Both the position numbers and the translations under genes were made by a program. From positions 29,858,003 through 29,922,002 of the forward strand of contig NC_059075.1 in NCBI RefSeq assembly GCF_020497125.1: a DNA stretch of 64,000 bases. The letters run 5' to 3'. Origin of the DNA: Mauremys mutica (Eukaryota; Chordata; Testudines; Geoemydidae). The notes below the pieces were generated by a model. That model had not been told where the DNA came from, ran no database searches, and worked only from the letters and a program-made list of their open reading frames with translations. This document shows, one piece after another, positions 9,228 to 21,131 of the stretch (position 1 is its first letter; every line of letters starts with the position of its first letter).

Positions 9228-9505
9228 GCCCAGAGGAATGATTCAGAGTTACAGCCATCTTTCCAGTGGAGCTGACAGGTCACTTCTTGTGCTGGAAGAC
9301 ACGTCACACAGCATGCACTCTTGGCCTTTGGGCGCCAAACAGCCAGTCTGGGCAGACAAAGGCTGTCAGGATTGTGATTGTGCAAGAAGACATGCCATCT
9401 AGCTATGCTTTGCTCAGCACAGCCCCCAGCCTAACAAAATATAGTATTATCCCCCTTGCTAACTTGATTCCAAAATTGGAGCAAGTAAGCCTAGCTGATG
9501 ATTAC
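9228..9505. other. Intergenic DNA, no feature
   Basis: Nothing recognised on either strand. Confidence 0.4.
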
Positions 9506-9507
9506 AA

Positions 9508-10920
9508 GTTTGGTTGATTAATAGTAATATTGTTGACACAATAGATTTCTGTAAGGTTTTGATATGGTGCCACACAACATTTTGATTAAAAAATTAGAAT
9601 GCTATGAAGTTAGCCAGTTTTTAATCCATGTAATGTGTACCATGCTAACTTCTAGGTCTCAAAATGTAATTGCAAGTGTGGCATTGAGTGAGTGTGTTTC
9701 TCGTGGGGTCTTGCACAGATTGGTTCTTGGTCCTCTGCTATTTAACATCTTTGTCAATGACCTAGATGAAAACAAAATGATCACGGATAAAGTTTGCAGC
9801 TGACACAAAAACTGTGGGAGTGGTAAATAATGAAGAGGATAGAGCTCTGATACAATGCAATCTGTATTGCTTGGAAAACTGGGCACAAGCAAACAATATG
9901 TGTCTTAATATGGCTAAATGTAAATGTATACATTTAAAAACAAAGACAGTTGGCCACACTTAGAGGATGGGGAACTCTATCCTGGGAAGCGGTGACTAAT
10001 AAAAAGAAGATTGGGGGTTATGGTGGATATTCAGCTGAACACAAACTGAGTTTGATGCCATGGTCAAAAGGGCTAATGTGATCCTGGGATGTAAAAACAG
10101 GAGAATGTTGAATAGGAGTAGAGAGGTTATTTTACCTCTGTATTTGGCATTGGTACAAGTGTCCCGATCTGGTATCCACAATTCAAAAAGGATGTTGATA
10201 AATTGGAGAGGGTTCAGAGAAGAGCCACAAGAATAAAGGATTAGAAAACATGCCTTAGGCCTGGTCTACACGAGGGGAGGGGAGCACAAGCTAAGTTGGT
10301 CTAAGTTACGCAACTTCAGCTGAAGTCGATGTACTTAGAGGTACTTACTGCGGTGTCTTCACTGCGGTAGGTTGGCTGCTGATGCTCTCCCATCGACTCC
10401 TCGTACGCTTCTCGCTCCGGTGGAGTACCAGAGTTGATGAGAGAGCACTCGGCGGTTGACTTATCGCATCTTCACTAGACATAAATGGATCGATCGCTCC
10501 GGAGGTAAGTGTAGATATGCCCTTAGAATGATAGACTCAAGGAACTCAACAGATTTAGTTGAAAGAGAAGGTTAAGGTTGATCACAGTTTATAAGTACCT
10601 ACATGAGGAATGGGTATTTGAAAATGAACTCTTCAATATAGCAGACGAAAATGTAACATTAGCCAATGGCTGAAAGTTGAAACTGGACAAATTCAGACAA
10701 GAAATAAGGTGTAAGTTTTTAAACAGTGAAGGTAATTATCCATTGGAACAATTTCCCAAAAGTCATGCTGGATTCTCCATCACAGGCAATTTTAAAATTG
10801 ACTGGCTGTTTCTCTAAAAGCTCTGCTACATAAAATTTGGAGACATTCTCTGGCCTGTGTTATACAGAAGGTCAGACCAGATGATCAGGATGGGCCCTTC
10901 TGGCCTTGGAATCTATGGAT
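9508..10920 (+). mobile_element. CR1-superfamily LINE (second lineage), 5'-truncated, split by a MITE
   Basis: Reverse-transcriptase remnants: a decayed D-x-VPHNILIKKL block at 9560-9595, a GPLLFNIFVNDL block at 9730-9765, and AVKRANVILGC-type text near 10055-10095. The 3' end carries GACCAGATGATCAGGATGG and CCTTCTGGCCTTGGAATC (about 10873-10915), the diagnostic tail of this lineage. A Harbinger-like MITE interrupts it at 10258-10522. Many stops and frameshifts, so it is dead. The copy at 38845-40080 is the same lineage. Confidence 0.85.
10258..10522. mobile_element. Harbinger-like MITE with TTA target duplication
   Basis: Termini GGCCTGGTCTACAC and GTGTAGATATGCCC are imperfect inverted repeats, flanked by TTA on both sides (10255-10257 and 10523-10525). 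A 3-bp TWA duplication is the signature of PIF/Harbinger insertion. It lies inside a CR1 and postdates it. No coding capacity. Confidence 0.85.
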
Positions 10921-11220
10921 TGATTTTGGCACTAGTGCCCGTGCCCCCTCCCTGGCACTGCAATCTGCCACGTCTCTACCAGGATTATTTACATACTCCA
11001 GACCTTTTCATAACAGACAAGCTGACATTAAGATGCAGCTGCTAAGAGTCTTGACCTAATCTTTAGATTATGGGATCAGTCAGGTTAGCCAGTTAAACTT
11101 CCTTTTCTAGGCAAACACACTGTTTCTTTAGGACACATTCAGCAATCGTTTTGCTCCTTTCCAATACGTACAGCTAATGTTCAATACCACCACCACGCCT
11201 GAAGAAAGCATTCAGCTGTA
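10921..11220. other. Intergenic DNA, no feature
   Basis: Nothing recognised. Confidence 0.4.
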
Positions 11221-11410
11221 AAGTGGTTTTTATCCATAGCTCTCAAAGCACTTTAGGAGTTAAGTACCATTATCCCCACTTGACAGATGGGGAGAAAATG
11301 AGGCACAGAGACTTACCCAAGATCACTTAGCAAACCTGAGACAGGAACAGACCCTAGGCCTCCACAGTCCCACTGCATTGGTCTAGCCCCTGGAGCACAG
11401 TGCTAGAGTG
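11221..11410 (-). repeat. MIR-like SINE fragment, antisense
   Basis: Contains ATTATCCCCACTTGACAG, ATGGGGAGAAAATGAGGCAC and CCCAAGATCACTTAGC, the familiar reverse-orientation core of MIR/CORE SINEs, ending with GACCCTAGGCCTCC-like text. Confidence 0.75.
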
Positions 11411-11870
11411 TAATATAGATCTAAGATTACCAGATCTTTACTGTGGGACTGATTTAACTAAGGGTTCAGATTCCATAGCAGGTTTCCTACTTACATTTTC
11501 ATGTGGCTTCTGCATTGTCCACCAGTATCTCTCTCGTTTAAGGGCATGTCCCTAAACGTAGGGTTGGGTTACAGAAGCCCACTCGTACCAAATATATGAA
11601 GTAGAGTTCCACTTGCTTACCTATTTTTCATTAAATTATACTGAAGAGACGGTGGTGAATTGGTCATTTTAAAAGTGTTTTATGCATTATATTGATTAAG
11701 TGTTTATGAGACCATGAAATGAACACCAATGACAGCTTTGCTGTCTAAGGAAATCTGTACCCTCAAGTAGATGATCTTTCGCCTCTTTTCATATACCATT
11801 GTCCTCCCCCTCCCTTCAAATAGCTTTTTGATGTGTGGCCGGGAGGTGCATTTTGGAGTATGCATCTGCT
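11411..11870. other. Intergenic DNA, no feature
   Basis: Nothing recognised. Confidence 0.4.
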
Positions 11871-11994
11871 TAGGGTGACCAGACAGCAAATGTGAAAAAT
11901 CAGGACAGGCGGTGGGGAGTAATAGGAGCCTATATAAGAAAAAGACCCAAAAAATCAGGACTGTCCCTATAAAATCGGGACATCTGGTCACTCT
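11871..11994. mobile_element. Short mariner-like MITE
   Basis: Left end TAGGGTGACCAGAC and right end ATCTGGTCACTCT are inverted repeats about 120 bp apart, with CAGGACTGTCCC and AAATCGGGAC inside. The TA-type ends suggest the Tc1/mariner superfamily. I know it as a common reptile repeat. Confidence 0.7.
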
Positions 11995-14900
11995 TCATCT
12001 GGCACATTTAACAGTACTGAATTGGTTATTTCCTATATATTCTTCATACAGTAAAAAACAGATTGACCAAACATGTTATTGTTAACATTCACTCATCCTT
12101 CCATATAAATATGACTGTATTAGGGCTATAAATTAGTTCAGCCCTTACCCAGTTGCTTATTACCCAGTTCCTCCCTTGGGGCCTGCCGCTGTGAGGTTTG
12201 GCAGCACCTGCAATTCCCACTAAAATGACTTTTTCCCTCTCCTGTGAGGGTCTAACAATGCTTCCACTGAAGTCAATAGTAAGACTGGGCCCTAAATGTT
12301 ACACTGCACTATAGCATGAATGATCCCTTTGGGCTCACCAGCCCTGTTGCCTATGTCCTGTTGATTTTTTTATTTCTAACTGAAGATGAATGGATATGAA
12401 ATTGTTAACTCAGCAAATCAGTCTTTTCCTTTGCCTATCTGATTTTTGTCTCATTAGGCACAGCTATATTAGGAACTGCAGAAGTAAAGCATATCAGGAT
12501 AAGAATTATGTCAAAAGGCAGTACAAAAGTGATCAAAGCTGAATGTAAGAGATAGCTAGTCAGAGAGAGGCTGAAAAACAGACTTCAAGGGATGAGGGAG
12601 GTTGAGAGTCTCTCAAAGAGTCTGAGACTAAGTGGAGGACAGAAATGGCCTGTTAGTAGCTAGCAAATTGACATTTTAGACATCCACTAGCTGCTCCATC
12701 CCTGTTCACGGCATGCTTCCAATGGATAGCCTGCTCACTGGAGTAGGGATTGTTTCTTTTATATGGTTGTACACATCTAGGACTATAATGTCTTGATCCA
12801 TTTGGGGGCATGACCAGAATATGAATAATAAATAATTTTCCATTATACCTACTGTGATCACTAACATGGTGATGGTAGATAGATATAAATATGCAACAGT
12901 GTGCTAAGAAAAGGCCAATGAACACTGCCCCCAAAGCCTGGCTACTGATATAATAAAAAGTCCCCTCTTCCATAATCCACCCCAAGTTAGTTATATACAA
13001 ACATGGTGATGAGCCCACTAAAACCGTGAGATGAGGAGAGATGAGTTGCTATATTCAGAAGATACAAAATGAAAAAAGGTCTGGTTGTGTAACTGGAGGA
13101 GCTCAGGCACAGTGCCATGCTTAATGGGTATATTTATGTGGCAAGTTATCCATTCCAAATTCATTGCATTCAATTTGGAAATAGAGCTTTGCACTTCAGC
13201 AGTGCTTGCCACCTGGGTATGCAAAATGCTTTATTAAACCACAGAACCACCTTGTGATTTTATAGGTAGGAAAACTGAGGCAGAGAGATTTAAAGCCAAG
13301 TTCTCAGAAAAAATGTAAAGAAGTGCAAGGTCCATGCACAACTGTCCATCTGTATTTTTACTTACAATTGCCATGAGTGCATGTGGAATTAACCTGTGCA
13401 TACAAGTTGTAACTGTCACCCTGATTCATTCATAAGACTGCACACAGACATCTGGCTCTCTGTTTTTTGAAAGTCTGGCTCTAAGTAAGATAGCTGTGGT
13501 CACATGTCAAGTACATGGCAGAGTCAGTTACAGGACAGACATCACTCAACTGCCAGGCCCATGCTTTAATCACTTCTATACTCACATCTTCCTATGAGCA
13601 TTGCCATTTTTCTAGTACAAGCCAAGAATATTTCCATGTATTGTGTCCCTAAACAGACCAGGCTATCAAAGGTCAGACTGCTGCTGCGATCATCCGTGCA
13701 CACTATTAAATGGCATTTTTTCATTCTTTTCCTTTGTAGGTCAGCAGCAAACTGCTGTTGACTTGCTTTGATTTTCTTAGTCTAGACTGCATTTACACTA
13801 ATCTGAAATTAATCAATCATACTGTTCAGGTCTTTGCTTGCAAACTGTCAAAAATGTCTAATGTAGTGCCAAATCCTGCTACGGCTCTAGGTATCTATCT
13901 CCATTCTCTCCTCGATGTACCTGCATTCTTCTGGGCAATGTCAATGGGACTGGTGAATTGATGGGAGAACAGACCATTAGGTCTCAGAAGTTGGTCAAGG
14001 TGTAGCAAGAGGTTGCTATTATGAACATATTGGTTTCCAAAGTCCATTAATGATCAAATTGCATTAAAATCTGAAAATTTACACACATGCAAAGACTGAT
14101 TCTGTAACCCTAACTCGGCGCAGTAGCACTAATTCAGGCATATTGGTCCCATTGACTCATGTTATTAAAGGCTACCTGACATGTGTAAGGGTTGAGGAGA
14201 CAAACCCATAAAGACGAATATTATCTATCAGTCTGACTGGAACTTTCTGCATTATCCACTGTAAATTGATCATTCCTGTGGAAAACGATGATTTATTTGA
14301 TTGTGGTGGTAAAGTTTTTGTCACATTTAAAAAAAAATTAAAAGTAGCATGAAACAATTTTTCCAGATCTACATTGGCCTAAAGCAAATGATCAAACAGG
14401 TTAGAACATTCATATTGCACAACATTTACACACCTTCAAAGATACAGGTATATAAAGTCTTATTTCATTACACTACAGACGCCAGCATGTTTTATGGCTG
14501 GGCGTTAGTGATGGCAAACAAGCTCTGGAGTTTTTAATTAGGTTTTTTTTTTCTTCAAATGAGGAAATGTTTATTTAAACCTAATAGGCAGAGTTATAGC
14601 CTAAATAAACTACCAGACTTTCAATGGAAAATTACACACAGATGTATCACCTGGACATAGCAGATCTTTTCCTATGATACAAGCATAAAAAAAAGGTTAG
14701 TGATGTCAGTGTAATAACTGAAAGCTTTAGACAGGCACAAGCATCATGAAGCGCCTGAGCTCACACGACAGCCTTTGTACGTCCTAAGATCATTGCGGAG
14801 ATGTAGCTCCCCAGTTAGCTCAAATTGGAGTGTAATTTATGTACAAGGACTGACTGAAGTTTTTCCACTTGGATGACTCTTATACTCCATCTACTTCCAT

Positions 14901-15560
14901 TAAGAGTCGAATCCCGTATTCCTTGGGCATCCAAAACTCCCATTCAGTTCGAAGTGAGCTTTGGTTGCCTCAGGAATACAGAGTTAGTGGTGTATGTTTA
15001 TCCCTGTGGTAGATCTAGTATGTTATTGTATAAAGCAATCCATTGTAAAATGAAATTCACAGCATAGGCTTGCCTGGGAGGACACACTGAGTCCAGGTCT
15101 ACAGGAGTAGACCCTTTGGGCCAGACTCAGAGGTGTTGTGTAATTTACTCTCCTACTTGTGTAATTTAAGTTCCCTCTTATTGGCTCCTTTCTAAAGTGA
15201 GCAATCCCCTTCTACTGACTCTTCTTTATACTGAGTTGATGCCCACAGATAACGGGACCAGATTTTCAAAATAAAATAAAAACACCAGCCACTTTTGTAG
15301 CAATATTTTGCCCGGTTGTGAAATGCTCAAGAGCTTCCCATTCTGATTCTTTTCTTTGATCTGTTCTGCCTGTATTGTAAAAGCTCCACTTGGAGCAGCT
15401 CAAAGACTAAGCTCTGCCTCGTTCCCCTGCACTGTAGGGAGAAGGGAAGAGTGGGATGGGAGAACGCCAGGAACTGTCTTCTCTTTCCTAACCCCCAATG
15501 GCCAGCAGAGTTTTTTTGTACGGACTAGACTGGGTCATTGGCTCACCTGGGAATGCACAT
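11995..15560. other. Intergenic DNA with sparse fossil repeats
   Basis: No gene. Possible MIR-like scraps in reverse orientation at about 13255-13300 (GGAAAACTGAGGCAGAGAG) and 13540-13600. A GAAGTCAATAGTAAGACTGG fragment at about 12269-12288 resembles the palindromic MITEs. The rest appears unique, including AT-rich 14000-14700. Confidence 0.45.
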
Positions 15561-15611
15561 TTTAACAGTAAGGGTAATCAGTCATTGGAACAATTTACTT
15601 AATGATATGGT
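15561..15611 (+). mobile_element. Short CR1 3' fragment
   Basis: TTTAACAGTAAGGGTAATCA followed by CATTGGAACAATTTACTTAA matches the 3' region of the CR1 lineage at 9508-10920. The next CR1, in the opposite orientation, begins immediately after it. Confidence 0.6.
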
Positions 15612-16330
15612 GCATAGGACCATAAGAATTGCCAGACTGGATTGGACCCACAGTCCATCTAGTCCAGTATACAGCCTCCAACAGTACCAGATGTTTCAGA
15701 GGAGTAGGCAGATGTGGGGTAATCTGCCCCACCGCCGACATTAACTATTAGAGACCAGGATAAAACCTAGAGACTGACCTGTTATCCAATAGTAATGTCC
15801 AGTCCCTTTATGAATCTTGCAAAGTTTGTGGCCTTAGTGATTTCAAGTGACAATGAGTTCCACAGTTTAATTGTGCATTATAAAAGGAAATTTTTTATAC
15901 AGTTTTAAATTTACTCCCTTTTAATTTAATTGAATGTCTCCTCCTTCTTCTTGTGTTATAAGGCAGAGAGAACAGACGTTCCTGATCTATCTTCGTTAGG
16001 ATGTTCCATATACATTTATCATGTCCTCACTTATTTGTCTCCTTTCTAAGGTGAACAATCCCTTCAGTCTCTCTTTATGAGTTCTCTCCCTGGCCATAGG
16101 TCATTCTTGTTGTCCTTCTCTGAACCCTCTCTAATTCTGCTGTATCATATTTGAGATGGGGTGACCAATACTACACACAATATTCTGAGTGAGACTGCAC
16201 CATTGGTTTATATGATAATATCTGGTTTGCTTTTTTGACCACCACTGCACATTGAGTAGAGGCCTTCATTGCTGTCCATAATGATGCTCATATTCTTTTC
16301 CTGAGTTGATGCACGTTAATTTAGAACACT
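15612..16330 (-). mobile_element. CR1-superfamily LINE, antisense, mostly 3' untranslated and reverse-transcriptase end
   Basis: Begins (the element's 3' end) with CATAAGAATTGCCAGACTGG and CCATCTAGTCCAGTAT, then CAATGAGTTCCACAG and TCTTGTGTTATAAGG. It reaches GAGATGGGGTGACCAATACT near 16153 and TTTTTTGACCACCACTGCAC near 16231, both reverse-transcriptase-coding on the minus strand. Same broad lineage as 19227-19680. Confidence 0.85.
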
Positions 16331-17012
16331 AAGGTATATGAACAATTTAAACGTTTCCTTCCAAGATGCTCATTCTAGCTGTCACTGCCAACATTGTAAC
16401 TCTGCAAAACTGAAAGATTTAGAAATCTAATTTACATGTCACCATTTTGATCTTAGAAGTTATTCTTTCCTTTTTGCATTTCACTCAGCTTAGGTTTGCC
16501 AACCTTATATAGGAATTTTTAGGCACAAATAACACTTTTCATTGAAATGCAAAAAACCCAAACTGAACAAAAAAAGCCTGACAACATTTCTATTGTTAGA
16601 TTTTTCCCAAAAACATCTTGTGTTTTGTTCTGTTTTTTACAAAGCCTAAATCAGGCGTTTAAGTCACCTGACAGTGTCTCTTTAATGCATATGTATCTAG
16701 GTAACAGAAAACAGCAGTGAAATCTTTTCACAAGCTTCCTTCCAAACAAGGGCTTGTTTCTGTCATGTCCAACCCCAGTGGAGTAAATACATAAGGGTAA
16801 GCTCTGAGTTTCAAAGGATAAAAGGGATAGTGTAGGTGTGTATGTATATATATTATATACACACACACAGAGATATTACGTGGCATTTAAAGTTGTATTA
16901 AACATGATTGTTATATTTAGAAGTTGTTAATAGAAAATTGCACCTATTTTGCTCAGCATAGCAACTGGAAGGTTCACATATAAATTGCAGCTTGCATTTG
17001 TAAATCATTCAT
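16331..17012. other. Intergenic DNA with a short microsatellite
   Basis: A palindromic TG/TA/CA tract (GTGTGTATGTATATATATTA and following CACACACA) spans about 16835-16870. Nothing else recognised. Confidence 0.45.
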
Positions 17013-17083
17013 GGCCTGATTCCAAACCCACAGAAGTGAATGGACAGACTCCTGTTGATTTCAGTGGACTTTGGATCAGGCTC
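17013..17083. repeat. Palindromic MITE (GGCCTGATCC type)
   Basis: The arms GGCCTGATTCCAAA and CTTTGGATCAGGCTC are inverted around AGAAGTGAATGG and TTGATTTCAGTGG. The whole repeat is one imperfect hairpin of about 70 bp. Confidence 0.7.
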
Positions 17084-17544
17084 TAAAACTGGTATTTCTG
17101 AGCTTGCCTGTGTGGTCTCACGTGCCCAGTTTTGTGCTCTGTCATTTGGTACCTGATAAATTTTGCCCATCCAGAGTTTTACAAGCAGCTGGTGTTAAGG
17201 AAGCATTTCCACATAATGGGAACTCATGTCAATTACAGGTGAGCAAGGAGGGCAACAGTTAGGATGAACACAGCAGAATGTAATAATTGCTGTAAAGAGG
17301 AAGAAAGTTTTGGAAAAAATGCATGTAATTAAATTCTATACCTTGCCAAATAAAATGGTAATCCTGTTGCACCATGGTAAACCTAACAACAGATGTCAAA
17401 CACTTTCTAGACCTCATATTAAGTTAGATGCCAACAAGTTTGCTTTGTCAAATAGAGGAGTTATGTAAACCTAAGCCTCACATGCTATTAAAAAAGTTTT
17501 CTTTGACAGTAAAAGGGTCCAAGAAAGAGCTGCTGAGTGCAAAA
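17084..17544. other. Intergenic DNA, no feature
   Basis: Nothing recognised. Confidence 0.4.
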
Positions 17545-18932
17545 ACAAAGTCTGCATTCAGACAGGCAGTGTTGGGAGTACCTGCAGTGGCAGCAAAGAA
17601 GCAGTAGATGTGGTACATCTGGACTTTAGTAAGGCTTTTGATACGGTCTCGCATGACCTTCTCATAAACAAACTAGGGAAATACAATCTAGATGGAGCTA
17701 CTATAAGGTGGGTGCATACCTGGTTGGAAAACCATTCCCAGAGAGTAGTTATCAGTGGTTCACAGTCAAGCTGAAAGGGCATATCAAGTGGGGTCCTGCA
17801 GGGATCAGTTCTGGGTATGGTTCTGTTCAATATCTTCATCAATTATTTAGATAATGGCATAGAGTACACTTATAAAGTTTGCAGATGATGTCAAGCTGGG
17901 AGGGATTTTAATCCTATCCTCCAAATGATCTGGACAAACTGGAGAAATGATCTGAAGTAAATAGGATGAAATTCAATAAGGACAACTGCAAAGTACTCGA
18001 CTTAGGAAGAAACAATCAGTTGCACACTTACAAAATGGGAAAGGACTGCCTCGGAAGGAGTACTGCGGAAAGGGATCTGGGGATCATAGTGGATCACAAA
18101 CTAAATATGAATGAACAGTGTAACTGTATTAGTAGGAGTGTTGTAAGCAAGACATGAGAAGTAATTCTTCCGCTCTACTCCATGCTGATTAGGTCTCAAC
18201 TGGAGTATTGTGTACAGTTCTGGGCACCACATTTTAGAAAAAGATATGGACAAATTGGAGAAAGTCCAGAGAAGAGCAACAAAAATTATTAAATGTCTAG
18301 AAAACATGACCTCTGAGGGAAGATTGAAAAAAATTGGGTTTGTTTAGTCTGGAGAAGAGAAGACAGAGGAGACATAACAGCTTTCAAGCATATAAGAGGG
18401 TGTTACAAGAAGAAGGGAGAAAACTTGTTCTCCTTGACTTCTGAGGATAGGACAAGAAGCAATGGGCTTAAATTGCAGCAAGGGCAGTTCAGGTTGGACA
18501 TTAGGAAAAAAATCTTAACTGTCAGGGTGATTGTTGCTTAAGGAGGTTGTGGAATCTCCCTCATTGTCTAACCTGCTCTTAAAAATATCCAAACACTTGT
18601 AAGGGATGGTCTAGGTCAGGGGTAGAGCCGGGGGGGCTCTGCATTTTAATTTAATTTTAAATGAAGCTTCTTAAACATTTAAAAAAACCTTATTTACTTT
18701 ACATACAATAGTTTAGTTATATATTATAGACCTATAGAAAGAGACCTTCTAAAAACATTAAAATGTATTACTGGCACGCGAAACCTTAAATTAGAGTGAA
18801 TAAATGAAGACTCGGCACAGCAGTTCTGAAAGGTTGCTGACCCCTGGTCTAGGTAATACTTGGTCCTGCCCTGAGTGGAGAGGAATGGACTAGATGACCT
18901 CTCAAGGTCCCTTGCAGTCCTATGATTCTAAG
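17545..18932 (+). mobile_element. CR1 LINE, 5'-truncated, split by a hAT
   Basis: In order: HLDFSKAFDTV (about 17614-17646), [10 protein letters not shown] (about 17787-17820), ADD in TTTGCAGATGATG (17877), KFNKDNCKVLDLGR (17969-18010), AERDLGIIVDHKLNM (about 18068-18110) and an LEYC block near 18200. The 3' end GACTAGATGACCTCTCAAGG with CAGTCCTATGATTCTA at 18916-18931 is the standard CR1 terminus. The copy lacks the endonuclease, has stops, and is interrupted by a hAT at 18617-18846. It is nearly the same subfamily as 23630-25735. Confidence 0.92.
18617..18846 (-). mobile_element. Short hAT with perfect 8-bp target duplication, inside a CR1
   Basis: CAGGGGTAGAGCC at the left and GGTTGCTGACCCCTG at the right are the ends of a hAT family (CAGGGGTxGGCAACC type). 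GTCTAGGT occurs at both 18609-18616 and 18847-18854, a perfect 8-bp duplication. Removing one copy and the element restores the continuous CR1 tail. 230 bp, no coding capacity. Confidence 0.92.
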
Positions 18933-19226
18933 AGAGGTTGCGAAGGGGGTGTCTTTCTCTGGCCTGCAGAGGGTGTGTGTGTGGAAGGTCCTATTGCTCT
19001 CTGGTCAGAGTCCATTGTAACAGGCATACATGTGCTAGAGTAACTGTAAACATTGATCTGAGGAGCTAGGACTGTGCTTTGTTGACTATAAACTTGGTCA
19101 AGTGAACTGAGTCTGTGGTGTCTTTGGGCAGTTTGATCACCTTCTGCTGGGCCAGCTATCTGCACAGCACTGGCACAGCAGACAGAGAGAACACACATGC
19201 AGCCAACAACTGACAACACACCTGTC
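18933..19226. other. Unassigned sequence between two CR1 copies
   Basis: About 290 bp with GT-rich and CAG-rich patches and no match I recognise. It abuts the truncated 3' side of the antisense CR1 that starts at 19227, so it could be an insertion there. Confidence 0.35.
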
Positions 19227-19680
19227 ATAATTTTTGTTGCCCGTCTCTATACCTTTTCAAATTCCAGTATATCTTTTTTTTGAGATGGGGTGACCAGAAC
19301 TGCACACAGTATTCAAGGTGTGGGTGTACCAGGGATTTAAATAGTGGCATTATGATATTTTCTGTCTTATTATCCGTCTCTTTCCTAATGATTCCTAACG
19401 TTCTGTTCACTTTTTTGACTGCTGCTGCACATGGAGTAGATGTTTTCAGAGAATTATCCACAATGACGCCAAGATCCCTTTGTTGAGTGATAACAGCTAA
19501 TTTAGATCCCATGATTTTGTATGTATAGTTGGGATTGTTTTCCAATGTGCATTGCTTTATCAACAGTTAATTTCATCTGCCATTTTGTTGCCCAGTCACC
19601 CAGTTTTTTAAGATCCCTTTGTAATTCTTCACACTCTGCTTTGGATTTAACTGTCTCGAGTAATTTTGTATCATCTGGGA
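19227..19680 (-). mobile_element. CR1-superfamily LINE fragment, antisense, C-terminal reverse transcriptase
   Basis: Minus-strand reading gives DDTKLLETVKSKAECEELQ, then RDLGVIVDNSLKTSTPC, AAVKKVNRTLGIIRK and [20 protein letters not shown], the last third of a CR1 reverse transcriptase. One frameshift separates the upstream and downstream parts. The 3' untranslated region is missing and so is everything upstream of the catalytic DD. Confidence 0.9.
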
Positions 19681-19958
19681 ATGGCTTTAAACCCCAGACC
19701 CTCTCCAGGTTCCCATGAGTTAATGTTCCTTTAAGGACTGTAGAGTAAGAATAACTACTCATAGACAGCGGTGTTTTGAAAGGACAGTGGGGGAAGAGAA
19801 GTATTTCTCTGTGTACCTGACAGAACAGCATGTGGAGGAGGCAGATCACTTCTAAGATCCATGCAACTGACAATTGGAGACAAGGTTCTGAACTCATCAC
19901 AGAACCTCTTTCTTTTTGCTGTCATTACTGAGCCATGACAGAACCTTTAGGAGTTGCA
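19681..19958. other. Intergenic DNA, no feature
   Basis: Nothing recognised. Confidence 0.4.
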
Positions 19959-19997
19959 CACACTGTACAACAGGTGAAATCCTGGCTCCGCTGAAGT
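19959..19997. repeat. 39-bp inverted repeat, left copy
   Basis: The reverse complement of this segment is found at 21529-21567 with one mismatch in 39. It starts CACACTGTACAACAGGTG and runs into the palindromic MITE at 19976-20039. The two copies bracket the pogo-like remnant. Confidence 0.9.
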
Positions 19998-20039
19998 CAG
20001 TGGGAATTTTGCTATTGACTTCAATGGAGCCAGGATTTC
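19976..20039. repeat. Palindromic MITE (GAAATCCTGGCTCC arms)
   Basis: GAAATCCTGGCTCC (19976-19989) and GGAGCCAGGATTTC (20026-20039) are perfect 14-bp inverted arms. The inside is GAAGTCAGTGGGA and ATTGACTTCAATG, also inverted. A second, more decayed copy is at 40096-40173. Confidence 0.85.
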
Positions 20040-20616
20040 TATTCTTGTGTCCATACACAAAAATGTTTGTAACAGTGCCCACGTTCAGTCGGCAGCATTA
20101 CAGTTGCACTTTATCAGAGCAATGTTCATCACCAGGGTACCCTGGAGGGGGTCACTGCACCATTGCAGTAGCAGTGTAGGCTCACAACGTTTGTCCACCG
20201 GGCACAATGCCTCAGTGCTTCTGTATCCTCTTCAGAGATCACGGTCTCCTCTACTCCCAATTTACTTTGTTTTGAGCTACTGCAAATTGTATAACATTGC
20301 TGCACTGCCGCTTATTAAACAGAAACGTCATCTGCATAATCTGTAGGGTTCTCTTGTTTTAAAATGTAAAGATGATTTTTATGCAATCCAATCCATTTAA
20401 TTTTACAAAATAAGGCTGTTTTATGCAAGGAAAATTAATTAATATGCTTCACTTAAAAAAGAAGCTAGCTAGCTAGCTAGGTAGATAGATTGTGGGAGTA
20501 GTAATCCACAGTTAATTCAAAGCCCTATTTCTGAAACCGGTATGAAAATTATGGGACAGATACTCACAGTGCACTGGTACCGCAACAGCTGGAACATAAA
20601 GTTACACATGCTCAGG
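20040..20616. other. Intergenic DNA with a (GCTA)n tract
   Basis: A short GCTAGCTAGCTAGCTAG and GATAGAT simple repeat at about 20463-20490. Nothing else recognised. Confidence 0.45.
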
Positions 20617-20617
20617 C

Positions 20618-20941
20618 ATGGTGAAGTTGACAAAAGGCGGGAATCTTATGAAACCTGAAATCAATCTGGTTGCCCAGTGGATCAAGGACGCGTGGGTGTC
20701 CATTCCCTCGGGATTGATAGAAAAATCATTTAGGAAATGCTGTATCAGCAATGCTCTCAATGGGTCAGAAGATGATGCTATATTTGATGATGACACAACA
20801 GAGGCTGATGAGAAGGAATCTGAGTCTGAAGACGACACTGCCGACATCTATGATGACAATGCAGGTGCAGCTGTGACTGAAGCTGAGTTTAATGAACTGC
20901 TTGGTGAATCAGAGACTGATTCAGACTTTGAAGGATTTTAA
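20618..20941 (+). pseudogene. Remnant of pogo/Tigger-type transposase C-terminus
   Basis: A 107-codon frame remains open. Its first 50 residues contain VAQWIKDAWVSIPSGLIEKS and FRKCCISNALNGSEDDAIF, the helix plus KCGISNALDGxEDD signature that closes DDE transposases of the pogo/Tigger group. Then comes a strongly acidic tail rich in Asp, Glu and Ser, ending DSDFEGF. The DNA-binding domain and DDE triad that should precede it are absent, so the frame is a 5'-truncated fossil. The first Met is probably accidental. A host-domesticated gene is unlikely because nothing upstream supplies the rest of the protein. Confidence 0.75.
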
Positions 20942-21131
20942 GACTTTTTAAAGTCTCATATTGTTCTGTTACTTGTTTTAAATACCCATTTACTGATTTT
21001 AAATATGGACTGTAATTTTGAAGGTGAATACATATTTGTTCAATTATAACAGGTTTTCTCATTAGATTACATTCAAATAATTCTAGCAAAACTTTTGAGT
21101 GTTTCTTGTGATGCCAGCTTTTAAAATATAG

